Positions 6,630 through 14,949 are shown, numbered from the stretch's first letter. The stretch: 31,677 nucleotides of DNA from an uncultured Bacilli bacterium (GCA_910586635.1 CAJUJA010000002.1:7350-39026); one strand, 5' to 3'. The notes: generated from the sequence alone by a model not told the origin. Numbers and translations are program-made.

Positions 6630-7568
6630 ATGAAAAAAGAAATATTAGATTTTTATTTAAAAACAAGTGTTTATACCAATTATTTACCTTATGAGGAGTA
6701 TTATAATTCCCTACCAGATGATTTAAAAGAACTAACGAATTTACTTCATCATCAAGTGATTCATCGAAGTGAATTAATTAGGAGTTATTTAGATAGTCCT
6801 AGTAAATATGATAATAAAGCAGAACTCCAAAAAATAAAATATGAATATCCATGGTACAGAAATAGATGTGATGATGATATTTTATTAACAGCACCTGCAA
6901 TAACTGCTGAACTATTTAGACAAGATCCTAGAGGTTTTGTATTAGGAAGAGAGATTAAAGATAAGGTAGTAATTACTTGTCGTTATGTATCTGTCTTACT
7001 AGCATCTATTCTAAAAGCTAAAGGTATTCCAGCAAGATGTAGAAGTGGATATGCTTCCTATTTTTTAAAAGAAAGAGGAAATACTTACTATGATCATTGG
7101 ATTGTTCAATACTATAGTGCTTCTAAAAAAAAGTGGGTAAATGTAGATAGTGATAATGATTACAAAACAGAATTTGATCAATGTGATATTCCAAATAACG
7201 AATTCAAATGGATTGCTCAAGTTTGGTTAGATGTAAGAAATGGCAAAGATGATCATAAAAACTATATTCATGCAAGTCACCTAAATGGACTTGATAATTT
7301 AGCCTATGCACTATTTTTTGATTTCCACGCCTTAATGAATGATGAAATTTCTTATCTATTTTTTCCAACAATGATGGATGAAAAAAGTGAATTTTTCAAT
7401 TTATCAGAAGAAAACTTACAAAAACTTGATCATTTAGCAACACTAATGTTAGATCCTGATGAAAATTTTGATGAATTAAGATATTTATTTAGGAATGATA
7501 AATTCTTAAGAATAATTAATACGCCACTCTTAGGTGATCATGATCATTTAGAGTTAGAAATAAACTGA
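6630..7568 (+). CDS. Transglutaminase-like superfamily protein (cysteine protease fold)
   Basis: This 312-residue protein belongs to the transglutaminase-like papain-fold group, whose bacterial members are usually peptidases or peptide cross-linking/cleaving enzymes. The catalytic triad is visible: Cys117 in VVITCRYVSVLLAS, His156 in YYDHWIVQYY and Asp173 in KWVNVDSDND, with the typical AKGIPARCRSGYAS strand between them. There is no signal peptide or membrane helix, so it is predicted to act in the cytoplasm. The C-terminal roughly 100 residues are acidic and unassigned. The start has a strong AAGGAGG site seven bases upstream. It sits between two terminators, and I found no convincing promoter of its own. 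The substrate is unknown. Confidence 0.85.
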   Translation: MKKEILDFYLKTSVYTNYLPYEEYYNSLPDDLKELTNLLHHQVIHRSELIRSYLDSPSKYDNKAELQKIKYEYPWYRNRCDDDILLTAPAITAELFRQDPRGFVLGREIKDKVVITCRYVSVLLASILKAKGIPARCRSGYASYFLKERGNTYYDHWIVQYYSASKKKWVNVDSDNDYKTEFDQCDIPNNEFKWIAQVWLDVRNGKDDHKNYIHASHLNGLDNLAYALFFDFHALMNDEISYLFFPTMMDEKSEFFNLSEENLQKLDHLATLMLDPDENFDELRYLFRNDKFLRIINTPLLGDHDHLELEIN

Positions 7569-7600
7569 CAAATGCAGTTAGAAAAATGTCAGTTTTCTTT
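7562..7600 (+). terminator. Rho-independent terminator after the transglutaminase-like gene
   Basis: AAACTGACA (7562-7570) pairs perfectly with TGTCAGTTT (7587-7595), followed by a T-rich tail. The stem overlaps the stop codon at 7566-7568. Confidence 0.85.
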
Positions 7601-7610
7601 TCCTATAATA

Positions 7611-7619
7611 TGGTATGAT
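7611..7619 (+). promoter_or_regulatory. Candidate extended -10 promoter for the ATPase gene
   Basis: TGGTATGAT at 7611-7619 is an extended -10 element lying after the terminator at 7562 and before the GAGG ribosome-binding site at 7627-7630. No good -35 is visible. A TATAAT at 7604-7609 is an alternative -10. A promoter is required here because the upstream terminator is strong. Confidence 0.4.
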
Positions 7620-7639
7620 CTATTTTGAGGTAATGTTTT

Positions 7640-9484
7640 ATGCTTTATACTTCAGAGATTTATTTAACAGAAAAAAATGTATCACAAGAAAAATGGGATA
7701 ATTTAATAAAAGCTATTTCTAATTATAATGGAATATTAAAAAGATTTAAGATTATCATGACAATATCTAATAATCAGGTAAGATATTATGTAGAAACAAA
7801 GTGTAGTCTACCACCAACAATGAATCATTTATTCTCATTTTTACTAAAACGAGTAGAAAATAAAAGAAGAAGCTGTGAGATTTCTTATCCTATTTTTTCT
7901 ACAGCTGATCATAATTTTCTTTATTTTTCAGAATTCTTTCATGTGAAGAAAAAAGAGGTAGTATATATTGAAATTTATTTAAGAAAAATGTATCAGGATT
8001 GTATCAACAAAAAAGTGTACTTATATATAAAAAAACAGAATCGAGTAAAAAGACATAGACTATATTTTACTATTCCAAGTAGTATATTATCAATAGATTT
8101 TTCAAAAAATACAAGATATAGTTATAAATCTTCCCCTAAGTATTTAGATATTAGTAAAACAATGCATCTGTTTAACAGCAATTTGTCTTCTTCTATTCTA
8201 AAGATAGACACTTTTCCTTACTTACAAGGAAATTTCTATTTAAGTCAAAATAACTATAATTTTGATAAACATTCCATAATAATTGGTTCAAGCGGAAGTG
8301 GTAAATCTAAGTTTATTAGTTTATTAATTAATAACATTAGAAAAAATGTAGAATATAGACAAAAATATAAAGTAGTATTAATAGATCCTCATGCGTCATT
8401 AGAAAAAGATATTGGTGGAGTAGGAAGAGTCCTTGATTTTAAAAGTCAAATGGATAGTATAGATTTATTTCAGGGTAAAAGTAATGATGTTATTTCTTCA
8501 ACTGAATTACTACTAGGATTATTCAAATCTTTACTTTCTGATCAATATAATTCTAAACTAGAAAGATTATTAAGACATAGTATTCATCTTTTACTAACTT
8601 CTAATTCTTTTAATTTTACTAATTTAAGAAAGTTAATTCTAGACAGTGAGTATAGAACTGAAATTCTAAATTTATTAAAAGATGAGATACCTTTTAGTGT
8701 AACATCCTTTTTTCTAGCTGATTTTAATGATTTAAAAACAAAATCGTATACAGAAACAATCTCTCCTATTATTGCTTTTTTAGATGAAATGGAAATGATC
8801 CCAGTTTTTAATGATCAACAAAATCATCACAATTTAAAAGAAATGATAGAAGATCATTTTCTTACCTTATTTTCATTAGATAGAACGACACTAGGAGATA
8901 AAATCACAAAAACCATTTCAGGATTAGTGATGCAACAATTACTTCTTTTGGTTCAAAGTAATCAAATTGATTACCATATTCTTTTTATTATAGATGAGAT
9001 ATCTACAGTAGAAAATCCAATTCTTTGTAGATTTTTATCAGAAGCTAGAAAGTATAATCTCTCTTTAATTTTAGCAGGGCAATATTTTAATCAAATATCA
9101 GGAAGCTTAAAAGATGCTATATTTGCTAATGTTTGTAACTATTATATTTTTAGAACTTCTAGGATAGATGCAAATTTATTAGTAGATAATTTCAATATGA
9201 AAATCCCCCTTGATGATGGAAAAGATCAAAAAATAAAGTTATTAACAGAATTAAAGGCTAGAGAATGTGTGGTAAGGATAGATTCTAATGGAGTATTACT
9301 ACCAGCATTTAAAGCTAGAACTCTAGATTTTCAAAGTATTCCTAGAATCAAACAAGAAATGAAAGAAGATATAAAAAAATCAAGTCCAAAAAAAGAAAAG
9401 GATTTTACTTTTGATCTTGGAAATGTAGATTTAAAAAGTATTTTAATATCTAATTCTTCTAGTAGAAAGGAGTTAAAAAAATGA
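7640..9484 (+). CDS. HerA/VirD4-like P-loop ATPase
   Basis: This 614-residue ATPase is of the FtsK/HerA/VirD4 class, proteins that pump or couple DNA or protein through hexameric rings. Residues about 1-195 form an unassigned N-terminal region with no membrane helix. Walker A is GSSGSGKS at 216-223. A strand and loop VVLIDPHASLEKDIGG follow near 245-260, typical of HerA/VirB4/TraG-type ATPases. Walker B is ILFIIDE around 447-453, and a C-terminal sensor block reads FLSEARKYNLSLILAGQY near 465-482. The lysine-rich tail (570-614) looks disordered. Its stop codon overlaps the next ATG (ATGA), so the two genes are translationally coupled. Conjugative coupling proteins usually have N-terminal membrane helices and this one does not. 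No relaxase or other transfer genes are nearby, so a cell-own role is possible. Confidence 0.8.
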   Translation: MLYTSEIYLTEKNVSQEKWDNLIKAISNYNGILKRFKIIMTISNNQVRYYVETKCSLPPTMNHLFSFLLKRVENKRRSCEISYPIFSTADHNFLYFSEFFHVKKKEVVYIEIYLRKMYQDCINKKVYLYIKKQNRVKRHRLYFTIPSSILSIDFSKNTRYSYKSSPKYLDISKTMHLFNSNLSSSILKIDTFPYLQGNFYLSQNNYNFDKHSIIIGSSGSGKSKFISLLINNIRKNVEYRQKYKVVLIDPHASLEKDIGGVGRVLDFKSQMDSIDLFQGKSNDVISSTELLLGLFKSLLSDQYNSKLERLLRHSIHLLLTSNSFNFTNLRKLILDSEYRTEILNLLKDEIPFSVTSFFLADFNDLKTKSYTETISPIIAFLDEMEMIPVFNDQQNHHNLKEMIEDHFLTLFSLDRTTLGDKITKTISGLVMQQLLLLVQSNQIDYHILFIIDEISTVENPILCRFLSEARKYNLSLILAGQYFNQISGSLKDAIFANVCNYYIFRTSRIDANLLVDNFNMKIPLDDGKDQKIKLLTELKARECVVRIDSNGVLLPAFKARTLDFQSIPRIKQEMKEDIKKSSPKKEKDFTFDLGNVDLKSILISNSSSRKELKK

Positions 9485-10179
9485 GTGATGATAAGGCATT
9501 AGAAATAATAAATAAAATATTTAAAGTTGTTTTTAATCAACAAAATAATAAAACATTAAAAGAAATATTAGAAAAGTTTGCTTTTGATATTAAATTACCA
9601 AAAGAAGTAAGAGATTCTGTAACAGGAGAAATTACTTGGGCGGACTCTATCAATAGTGGAAAATTTATTACTTTAGGAAATATGCAAAGAAAAGATGAAA
9701 AAGATGGATGGATGCTAGAAAAAAGAGAAGTAAATAATCTAGAAGATATTGTTAGAATTTGGAATAGTATTAATCTAACTACTACGGAAAGAGTTTATGA
9801 CTCTGAAAATGTATCGAAAAGTGATACCATTTATCGCTGTGAAAATATTTATAGATCGACAGATTGTAGGGATTCTAAAAATTTGATTTTTTGTGATTCT
9901 TGTGGTTCCAGTGAATTCTTATTAGCATCCCAACGAAGTGGATCCTCAAGTTTTTGCATTAGAACAGATGATTCTAAAGATTGTAGTAATAGTTATAATG
10001 TAGTTTGTTCTAATAAAATCATAAATTCTTACTTTATTCAAGACTGCTTTGATTTATATGAATGTATGTTTTGTTCTCATATAGCAAGTAAAAAATATTG
10101 TATTGCCAATATGCAGTTTGAAAAAGAGGAATACCTTATAATTAAAAAGACTATTATTAACTGGGTTTTAAACTATTAA
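9481..10179 (+). CDS. Cysteine-rich repeat protein coupled to the ATPase
   Basis: The family is not one I can name. The 232-residue product starts at the ATG that overlaps the ATPase stop by four bases, with AAAGGAG upstream. Residues 1-100 are an ordinary globular-looking region. Residues about 105-210 contain 11 cysteines in irregular short repeats with Ser, Asn and Asp (for example TIYRCENIYRSTDCRDS, SKDCSNSYNVVCSNK, QDCFDLYECMFCSH), a pattern that suggests a small parallel beta-helix or metal-binding repeat. The block closes with KKYCIANMQFEKEEY, which resembles the closing motif of Cys-rich hypothetical proteins I recall from candidate-phyla bacteria. That resemblance is from memory and unverified. 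There is no signal peptide. Coupling implies a joint function with the ATPase. Confidence 0.75.
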   Translation: MSDDKALEIINKIFKVVFNQQNNKTLKEILEKFAFDIKLPKEVRDSVTGEITWADSINSGKFITLGNMQRKDEKDGWMLEKREVNNLEDIVRIWNSINLTTTERVYDSENVSKSDTIYRCENIYRSTDCRDSKNLIFCDSCGSSEFLLASQRSGSSSFCIRTDDSKDCSNSYNVVCSNKIINSYFIQDCFDLYECMFCSHIASKKYCIANMQFEKEEYLIIKKTIINWVLNY

Positions 10180-10216
10180 AAAAAGAATAGGATTATAAAA
10201 GATTTTATTCTTTTTT
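10179..10216 (+). terminator. Rho-independent terminator after the ATPase/Cys-rich pair
   Basis: AAAAAAGAATA (10179-10189) pairs perfectly with TATTCTTTTTT (10206-10216) around a 16-base loop. The stem begins at the last base of the stop codon. It closes the accessory block before mnmE. Confidence 0.75.
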
Positions 10217-10225
10217 CATATTTTA

Positions 10226-10234
10226 TGCTATAAT
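10226..10234 (+). promoter_or_regulatory. Extended -10 promoter of mnmE
   Basis: TGC-TATAAT at 10226-10234 is a perfect -10 with a TGn extension, placed after the terminator and about 11 bases before the AGGAGGTGG ribosome-binding site of mnmE. No clear -35 is seen, as is common for extended -10 promoters. Transcription probably covers mnmE through rsmG. Confidence 0.65.
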
Positions 10235-10258
10235 ATAGGAGATTTAGGAGGTGGAATC

Positions 10259-11617
10259 ATGGATGATAATATTGTTGCTATATCAACAGCTCTAGGTGTG
10301 GGTGCTATTTCTATTATTAGATTAAGTGGCAAAGAAGTAATAAAGGTTACGAATTCTATTTTTAAAGGAAAAGATTTAGAGACTGTTGGTTCTCATACGA
10401 TAAATTATGGATATATCATTGATGATGATAAAGAAGTTATTGATGAAGTATTAGTATCTGTGATGAAATCTCCTAAAACGTATACCAAAGAAGATGTAGT
10501 GGAAATTAATTGTCATGGGGGAATCGCTACAACCAATAAAATATTAGAGCTTATCTTAACAAAAGATGTACGCCTAGCAGAACCTGGTGAATTTACAAAA
10601 AGAGCTTTTTTAAATGGAAGAATGGATTTAACAGAGTCAGAAGCCGTAATGGATTTATTAGAAAGTAAAACAGAAAGTGCTAGATTATTAGCTTTATCAA
10701 ATCTTCAAGGAAAAATGCATAAAATGATAGATGGTTTTAGAAATAGCTTAAAAGACTTAATCTCAGCAGTAGAAGTTAATATCGATTATCCAGAATATTA
10801 TGATATTGAAGTAGTAACAACTGAAAAAATAAAAGAACAAGTAAATAAAATGAAAAGTGAGTTAAAAGAGATTATAAAAGAATCTAAAAATACGAAAGTA
10901 ATAAAAGAAGGTATTGATACATTAATTATTGGAAGACCTAATGTTGGAAAAAGTAGTATCCTAAATCAGTTTTTAGATGAAGAAAAAGCAATTGTAACGG
11001 ATATTCCTGGAACAACAAGAGATATCGTAGAAGGACAAGTGATTTTAAATGGAGTTTCTCTTAATATTATAGATACTGCTGGAATTAGAAATACAGAAGA
11101 TAAAGTAGAAAAAATTGGAGTAGAAAAAAGCTTATCATTAATTAATCAAGCTGATTTAGTAATCGTTGTTTTAAATGGATCAGAAAAATTAACTAAAGAA
11201 GATCAAGAAATCCTAGAAAAAATAAAAGAAAAAACGGCTATTATAGTAATCAATAAAAATGATTTAAAACAAAAAATAGAAACAGAAAAATTAAAAGATT
11301 ATATTTTAGTAAGTACCAATACGAATCAAATAGAAGGAATTAAGCCATTAAAAGAAAAAATAATAGAACTCTTTGAACTAAATCAAATCTGTCAAAAAGA
11401 CTTTACTTATTTTTCAAATATAAGACAACTATCGAAAGCAAAAGAAGCATATCAAAAACTAATAGATGTAGAAGAAGGAATCAAAAGGAATTTACCAATT
11501 GATATGATAGAAATAGACTTAAAAGCATGTTTTGATTTATTAGGAGAAATTATAGGAAAAACTTACAGTGAGGAAATACTAGACCATTTATTTGAAAAAT
11601 TTTGTGTAGGAAAGTAG
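10259..11617 (+). CDS. mnmE: tRNA uridine-5-carboxymethylaminomethyl modification GTPase MnmE
   Basis: MnmE is the GTPase partner of MnmG. Together they install the cmnm5 group at the wobble uridine of tRNAs reading split codon boxes, using methylene-tetrahydrofolate. The protein has 452 residues, the usual length. The N-terminal folate-binding domain starts MDDNIVAISTALGVGAISII. A helical domain encloses the G domain: G1 GRPNVGKS at 225-232, G3 DTAG at 272-275, G4 NKND at 332-335. The C-terminus ends in the signature FCVGK, with the conserved Cys of CxGK. The ribosome-binding site AGGAGGTGG is near perfect. It is separated from mnmG by one unrelated gene, whereas the two are adjacent in most Bacillota. 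Confidence 0.97.
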   Translation: MDDNIVAISTALGVGAISIIRLSGKEVIKVTNSIFKGKDLETVGSHTINYGYIIDDDKEVIDEVLVSVMKSPKTYTKEDVVEINCHGGIATTNKILELILTKDVRLAEPGEFTKRAFLNGRMDLTESEAVMDLLESKTESARLLALSNLQGKMHKMIDGFRNSLKDLISAVEVNIDYPEYYDIEVVTTEKIKEQVNKMKSELKEIIKESKNTKVIKEGIDTLIIGRPNVGKSSILNQFLDEEKAIVTDIPGTTRDIVEGQVILNGVSLNIIDTAGIRNTEDKVEKIGVEKSLSLINQADLVIVVLNGSEKLTKEDQEILEKIKEKTAIIVINKNDLKQKIETEKLKDYILVSTNTNQIEGIKPLKEKIIELFELNQICQKDFTYFSNIRQLSKAKEAYQKLIDVEEGIKRNLPIDMIEIDLKACFDLLGEIIGKTYSEEILDHLFEKFCVGK

Positions 11618-11624
11618 GAAGAGA

Positions 11625-12281
11625 ATGAAAATAGCAGTAATAGAACGAATTGTTAATAATTTAGAACAAAGACCATTCAATAAGAACTTTTATTTAAGTA
11701 GTCATTTTCAAAATTTATTTGAAAAATATAATGTTTTATGGATACCTATTGTATCAGAAAAATTTTCAGAAGAAATATGTGATATGTGTGATGGATTATT
11801 AGTAACAGGAAGTAGTAATGATGTTCATCCAAAATACTATCATGAACAAGTACTAGAAGGAAAAAGATATATAAACGATGAATTTCCAATGGTAAAAAAG
11901 GCAGTAGAGTTATTTTCTAAGGCAAATAAGCCAATACTGGGTATTTGTGCAGGAATCCAAGAAATTAATGTAGTATTTGGAGGCACTTTAAATCAGAGAA
12001 TTGAAAGTCATAATTTAAAACATGAATCAAAACATAAAGTAGAAATCAAAAAAGATTCAATTATTTATGATATATATAAAAAGGAAAGTCTAGAAGTGAA
12101 TTCCTATCATCAGCAATCTGTAAAAGATCTTGCACCTAACTTTAAAATAGGAGCAATAAGTAGTGATGGAATAGTAGAAGCAATCGAAAAAGACAATATT
12201 TTAGCAGTACAGTGGCATCCAGAAGCATTAAATGATAAGAAATTATTTAAAAAGTTTATTGATATGTGTAAAAGAAAGTAG
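11625..12281 (+). CDS. Class I glutamine-amidotransferase-like hydrolase, peptidase C26 family
   Basis: This 218-residue enzyme resembles gamma-glutamyl-gamma-aminobutyrate hydrolases (PuuD-like), which cleave gamma-glutamyl amide bonds. The catalytic triad is visible: nucleophile Cys108 in LGICAGIQEIN, and His198 with Glu200 in VQWHPEA. Other family marks are DGLLVTGSSNDVHPKYY near 60-76 and VNSYHQQSVKDLAP near 160-173. It has no amidotransferase synthase partner domain. It begins eight bases after mnmE and its stop lies immediately before mnmG, so it is co-transcribed with the tRNA-modification genes. The substrate cannot be told from sequence. Folylpolyglutamate or gamma-glutamyl peptides are possibilities, the first hinted at only by MnmE's use of folate. 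Confidence 0.88.
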   Translation: MKIAVIERIVNNLEQRPFNKNFYLSSHFQNLFEKYNVLWIPIVSEKFSEEICDMCDGLLVTGSSNDVHPKYYHEQVLEGKRYINDEFPMVKKAVELFSKANKPILGICAGIQEINVVFGGTLNQRIESHNLKHESKHKVEIKKDSIIYDIYKKESLEVNSYHQQSVKDLAPNFKIGAISSDGIVEAIEKDNILAVQWHPEALNDKKLFKKFIDMCKRK

Positions 12282-12289
12282 TGATTAAA

Positions 12290-14170
12290 ATGAAATACGA
12301 AGTAATTGTTGTGGGGGGAGGACATGCTGGATGTGAAGCTTCACTTGCAACGTCAAGAAAAGGTCATAAAACTTTATTAATTACAGGAAATATAAATAAT
12401 ATTGCTGATATGCCTTGTAATCCCTCAATTGGTGGTCCTGCTAAAGGAATTGTTGTAAGAGAAATTGATGCTTTAGGTGGAGAAATGGGAAAATGTGCAG
12501 ATAAAGGGGCCATCCAAGTCAAAATGTTAAATACAAAAAAAGGACCTGCAGTACAAGCATTACGTGCCCAAGAGGATAAACATATTTATCCAAAAGAAAT
12601 GTTAAAAACTCTAAAAGGACAAGAAAACCTAGAGATAAAAGAATCAATAGTTGAACACTTAATTGTAGAAAATCAAAAAATAAAAGGAGTTATTTTAGAA
12701 ACAGGGGAAAAAATAAGTTCCGATATCGTGATTTTAACAACAGGAACTTACTTAAAAGGTAGTATTTTAGTAGGAGATAAAAAAACTCCTGGTGGCCCAC
12801 ATGGAGAAAAGGAATCTAAATTTTTATCAAATGATTTAAGAAAGTTAGGTTTTAGAATCCTACGATTAAAAACAGGAACTCCACCAAGAATCGATAAGAA
12901 TAGTATTGACTATGAAAAAACAAATTTAGAGCCAGGGGATGATAAAGAATTAACCTTTTCCTATCAAAAGAAGGCATATTATGATTATAAAAATCAAAGA
13001 GATTGCCATTTAATCTATACCAATGAAACAACCCATGAGTTAATAAAAGAACACTTAGAAGAATCCTCTATGTATGGGGGACATGTAGAAGGAGTAGGAC
13101 CAAGATATTGTCCATCTATAGAAGATAAAGTCGTGAGATTTTCTGATAAAGAACGTCACCAATTATTCTTAGAACCAGAAAGTAATATCAAGGAGGATAA
13201 AGACTATGGGAATACGATTTATATTCAAGGTTTTTCTACCAGTATGCCAGAATATGTCCAAGAGAAAATGGTTCACAGTTTAAGTGGTTTAGAACATGCT
13301 AAAATATTAAGATATGCTTATGCCATAGAGTATGATGCCATTGACTCAAAACAGTTAAAACAAAGTCTAGAGACAAAACTAGTAGAAAACTTATTTACCG
13401 CAGGACAAATTAATGGAACTAGTGGATATGAAGAAGCAGCAGGACAAGGTTTAATCGCAGGTATTAATGCTGCATTAAAATTAGAGGGAAAAGAACCTTT
13501 AATATTAAAAAGAAATGAAGCCTATATTGGAGTATTAATTGATGACTTAGTAACCAAAGGAGTAAAAGATCCCTATAGATTATTAACTTCCCGTGCAGAA
13601 TATCGTCTTCTTTTACGTCATGATAATGCAGATATGAGACTAAGAGACTATGGATATCAAATAGGCCTAATTGATGAAAAAACATATCAAAATTTTGTAG
13701 AAAAGAGAAGACAAGTTAAAGAAGTATATGAAAAATTAAAAAAAATGAGAATTACTCCAAAGAAAGATATTAATGAATATCTAGAGAATATAGGAAGTAG
13801 TTCCTTAAAAGATGGGATTAGTCTTTACGAATTATTAAAACGTCCAGAGATTTCTATTAAAAATATAAAACATTTTATTAATTTAGATTATGATAATGCG
13901 ATATTAGAACAAGTAGAAATTAATACAAGATATGAAGGATATATAAAAAAAGCCCTAAAAGATGCAGAAAAAATGTTAAATTTGGAAAATAAAAAGATTC
14001 CAGAAAATATTAATTATGAAAATATTCCTAATATTGCGAGTGAGGCAAGACAGAAATTATTAGAAATCAGACCAACTACAATTGGACAGGCTTCACGTAT
14101 TAGTGGAGTCAATCCAGCAGATATCTCCATATTAATGGTTTATTTAAGAAAGAATGGTAGTTATGAATAA
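12290..14170 (+). CDS. mnmG: tRNA uridine-5-carboxymethylaminomethyl modification enzyme MnmG (GidA)
   Basis: MnmG is the FAD- and NADH-dependent partner of MnmE in wobble-uridine modification. I choose the ATG at 12290 (MKYEVIVVGGGHAGCEA, 626 residues), which matches the family N-terminus. A GTG at 12281 would add three residues and overlap the previous stop. Neither has a strong ribosome-binding site, so coupling to the upstream gene is likely. Seen motifs are the FAD-binding GGGHAGCEA, the PCNPSIGGPAKG signature, GTYLKGSILVGD, the second conserved stretch LKTGTPPRI, and the C-terminal ASRISGVNPADISILM. It overlaps rsmG by eight bases. Confidence 0.97.
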   Translation: MKYEVIVVGGGHAGCEASLATSRKGHKTLLITGNINNIADMPCNPSIGGPAKGIVVREIDALGGEMGKCADKGAIQVKMLNTKKGPAVQALRAQEDKHIYPKEMLKTLKGQENLEIKESIVEHLIVENQKIKGVILETGEKISSDIVILTTGTYLKGSILVGDKKTPGGPHGEKESKFLSNDLRKLGFRILRLKTGTPPRIDKNSIDYEKTNLEPGDDKELTFSYQKKAYYDYKNQRDCHLIYTNETTHELIKEHLEESSMYGGHVEGVGPRYCPSIEDKVVRFSDKERHQLFLEPESNIKEDKDYGNTIYIQGFSTSMPEYVQEKMVHSLSGLEHAKILRYAYAIEYDAIDSKQLKQSLETKLVENLFTAGQINGTSGYEEAAGQGLIAGINAALKLEGKEPLILKRNEAYIGVLIDDLVTKGVKDPYRLLTSRAEYRLLLRHDNADMRLRDYGYQIGLIDEKTYQNFVEKRRQVKEVYEKLKKMRITPKKDINEYLENIGSSSLKDGISLYELLKRPEISIKNIKHFINLDYDNAILEQVEINTRYEGYIKKALKDAEKMLNLENKKIPENINYENIPNIASEARQKLLEIRPTTIGQASRISGVNPADISILMVYLRKNGSYE

Positions 14171-14801
14171 AGAGGAATTTTATGAGGCAATAAAAGAATT
14201 AGGAATCAAATTAAATGAGAATCAAAAACAAACATTAGAAAAACTTTATCAAATATTAATAAAAGAAAATGAGAAGATAAATCTAACAAGAATAGTGGAA
14301 AAAGAAGACGTTTACTTGAAACATTTTTATGATAGCCTAACTATAGTAAAGGTAGTTAATTTAACTAAAGTAAATACTTTATGTGATGTAGGAACAGGAG
14401 CCGGATTTCCCGGAATAGTACTAAAAATAGTTTATCCTCATTTGAAAGTAACATTAGTAGATTCCTTATTAAAAAGAGTAAAATATCTAAATAAAACTAT
14501 AAAAAAGTTACAATTAGAAAATATTGAAGCGATTCATACAAGAAGTGAAGATTATAAAGGAGAATTTGATATAGTAGTATCTCGTGCAGTAGCAAACCTA
14601 AAAAAATTAATTCCTTGGTCGATTCATCTGGTCAAAAAAGAAGGACAAGTGATTGCAATGAAAGGAAACATAGACGAAGAATTAACTGGAATTGATCAAG
14701 TACTAAAGAAAAACCATTGTCAAATTAACAAAATAAATCAATTTTTATTGCTAAAGGAAAACAGTAATAGATCATTAGTTACTATAAAAAGGACTGAATG
14801 A
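14163..14801 (+). CDS. rsmG: 16S rRNA (guanine527-N7)-methyltransferase RsmG (GidB)
   Basis: RsmG methylates G527 of 16S rRNA with S-adenosylmethionine. Its loss gives low-level streptomycin resistance in several bacteria. I choose the ATG at 14163 (MNKEEFYEAIKELGIKLN, 212 residues), which aligns with the family start and overlaps the mnmG end. An in-frame ATG at 14154 would add three residues. Recognisable motifs are ENEKINLT, YLKHFYDSL, the SAM-binding loop CDVGTGAGFPGI, VTLVDSLLKRVKYL, and SRAVANLKKL. The C-terminus is shorter than in B. subtilis, lacking the basic tail. No terminator is apparent after it. Confidence 0.95.
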   Translation: MNKEEFYEAIKELGIKLNENQKQTLEKLYQILIKENEKINLTRIVEKEDVYLKHFYDSLTIVKVVNLTKVNTLCDVGTGAGFPGIVLKIVYPHLKVTLVDSLLKRVKYLNKTIKKLQLENIEAIHTRSEDYKGEFDIVVSRAVANLKKLIPWSIHLVKKEGQVIAMKGNIDEELTGIDQVLKKNHCQINKINQFLLLKENSNRSLVTIKRTE

Positions 14802-14898
14802 TATAGATGGTGAACCTATAATAGTGGGTAAATGATTGTGTATTTTAAAATTTATATAAAATGATAAACCATAAAATTCATGAAGGTGGGAAGAAAAA

Positions 14899-14926
14899 TT
14901 GACAGATTTGAAATAAGGAGTATAAT
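14899..14926 (+). promoter_or_regulatory. Consensus promoter of the small gene at 14950
   Basis: TTGACA (14899-14904) and TATAAT (14921-14926) are both perfect, with a 16-base spacer. The expected start lies around 14933, immediately ahead of the GAGGAGAG ribosome-binding site. Confidence 0.85.
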
Positions 14927-14949
14927 TTTTACTATGAGGAGAGATAAAT

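Noticed and set aside
7640..10179. Reading the ATPase/Cys-rich pair as part of a conjugative or integrative element.
   Set aside because: No relaxase, integrase, pilus or att signals are seen, and the pair lies between core genes with ordinary promoters. A mobile origin is not supported by this window alone.
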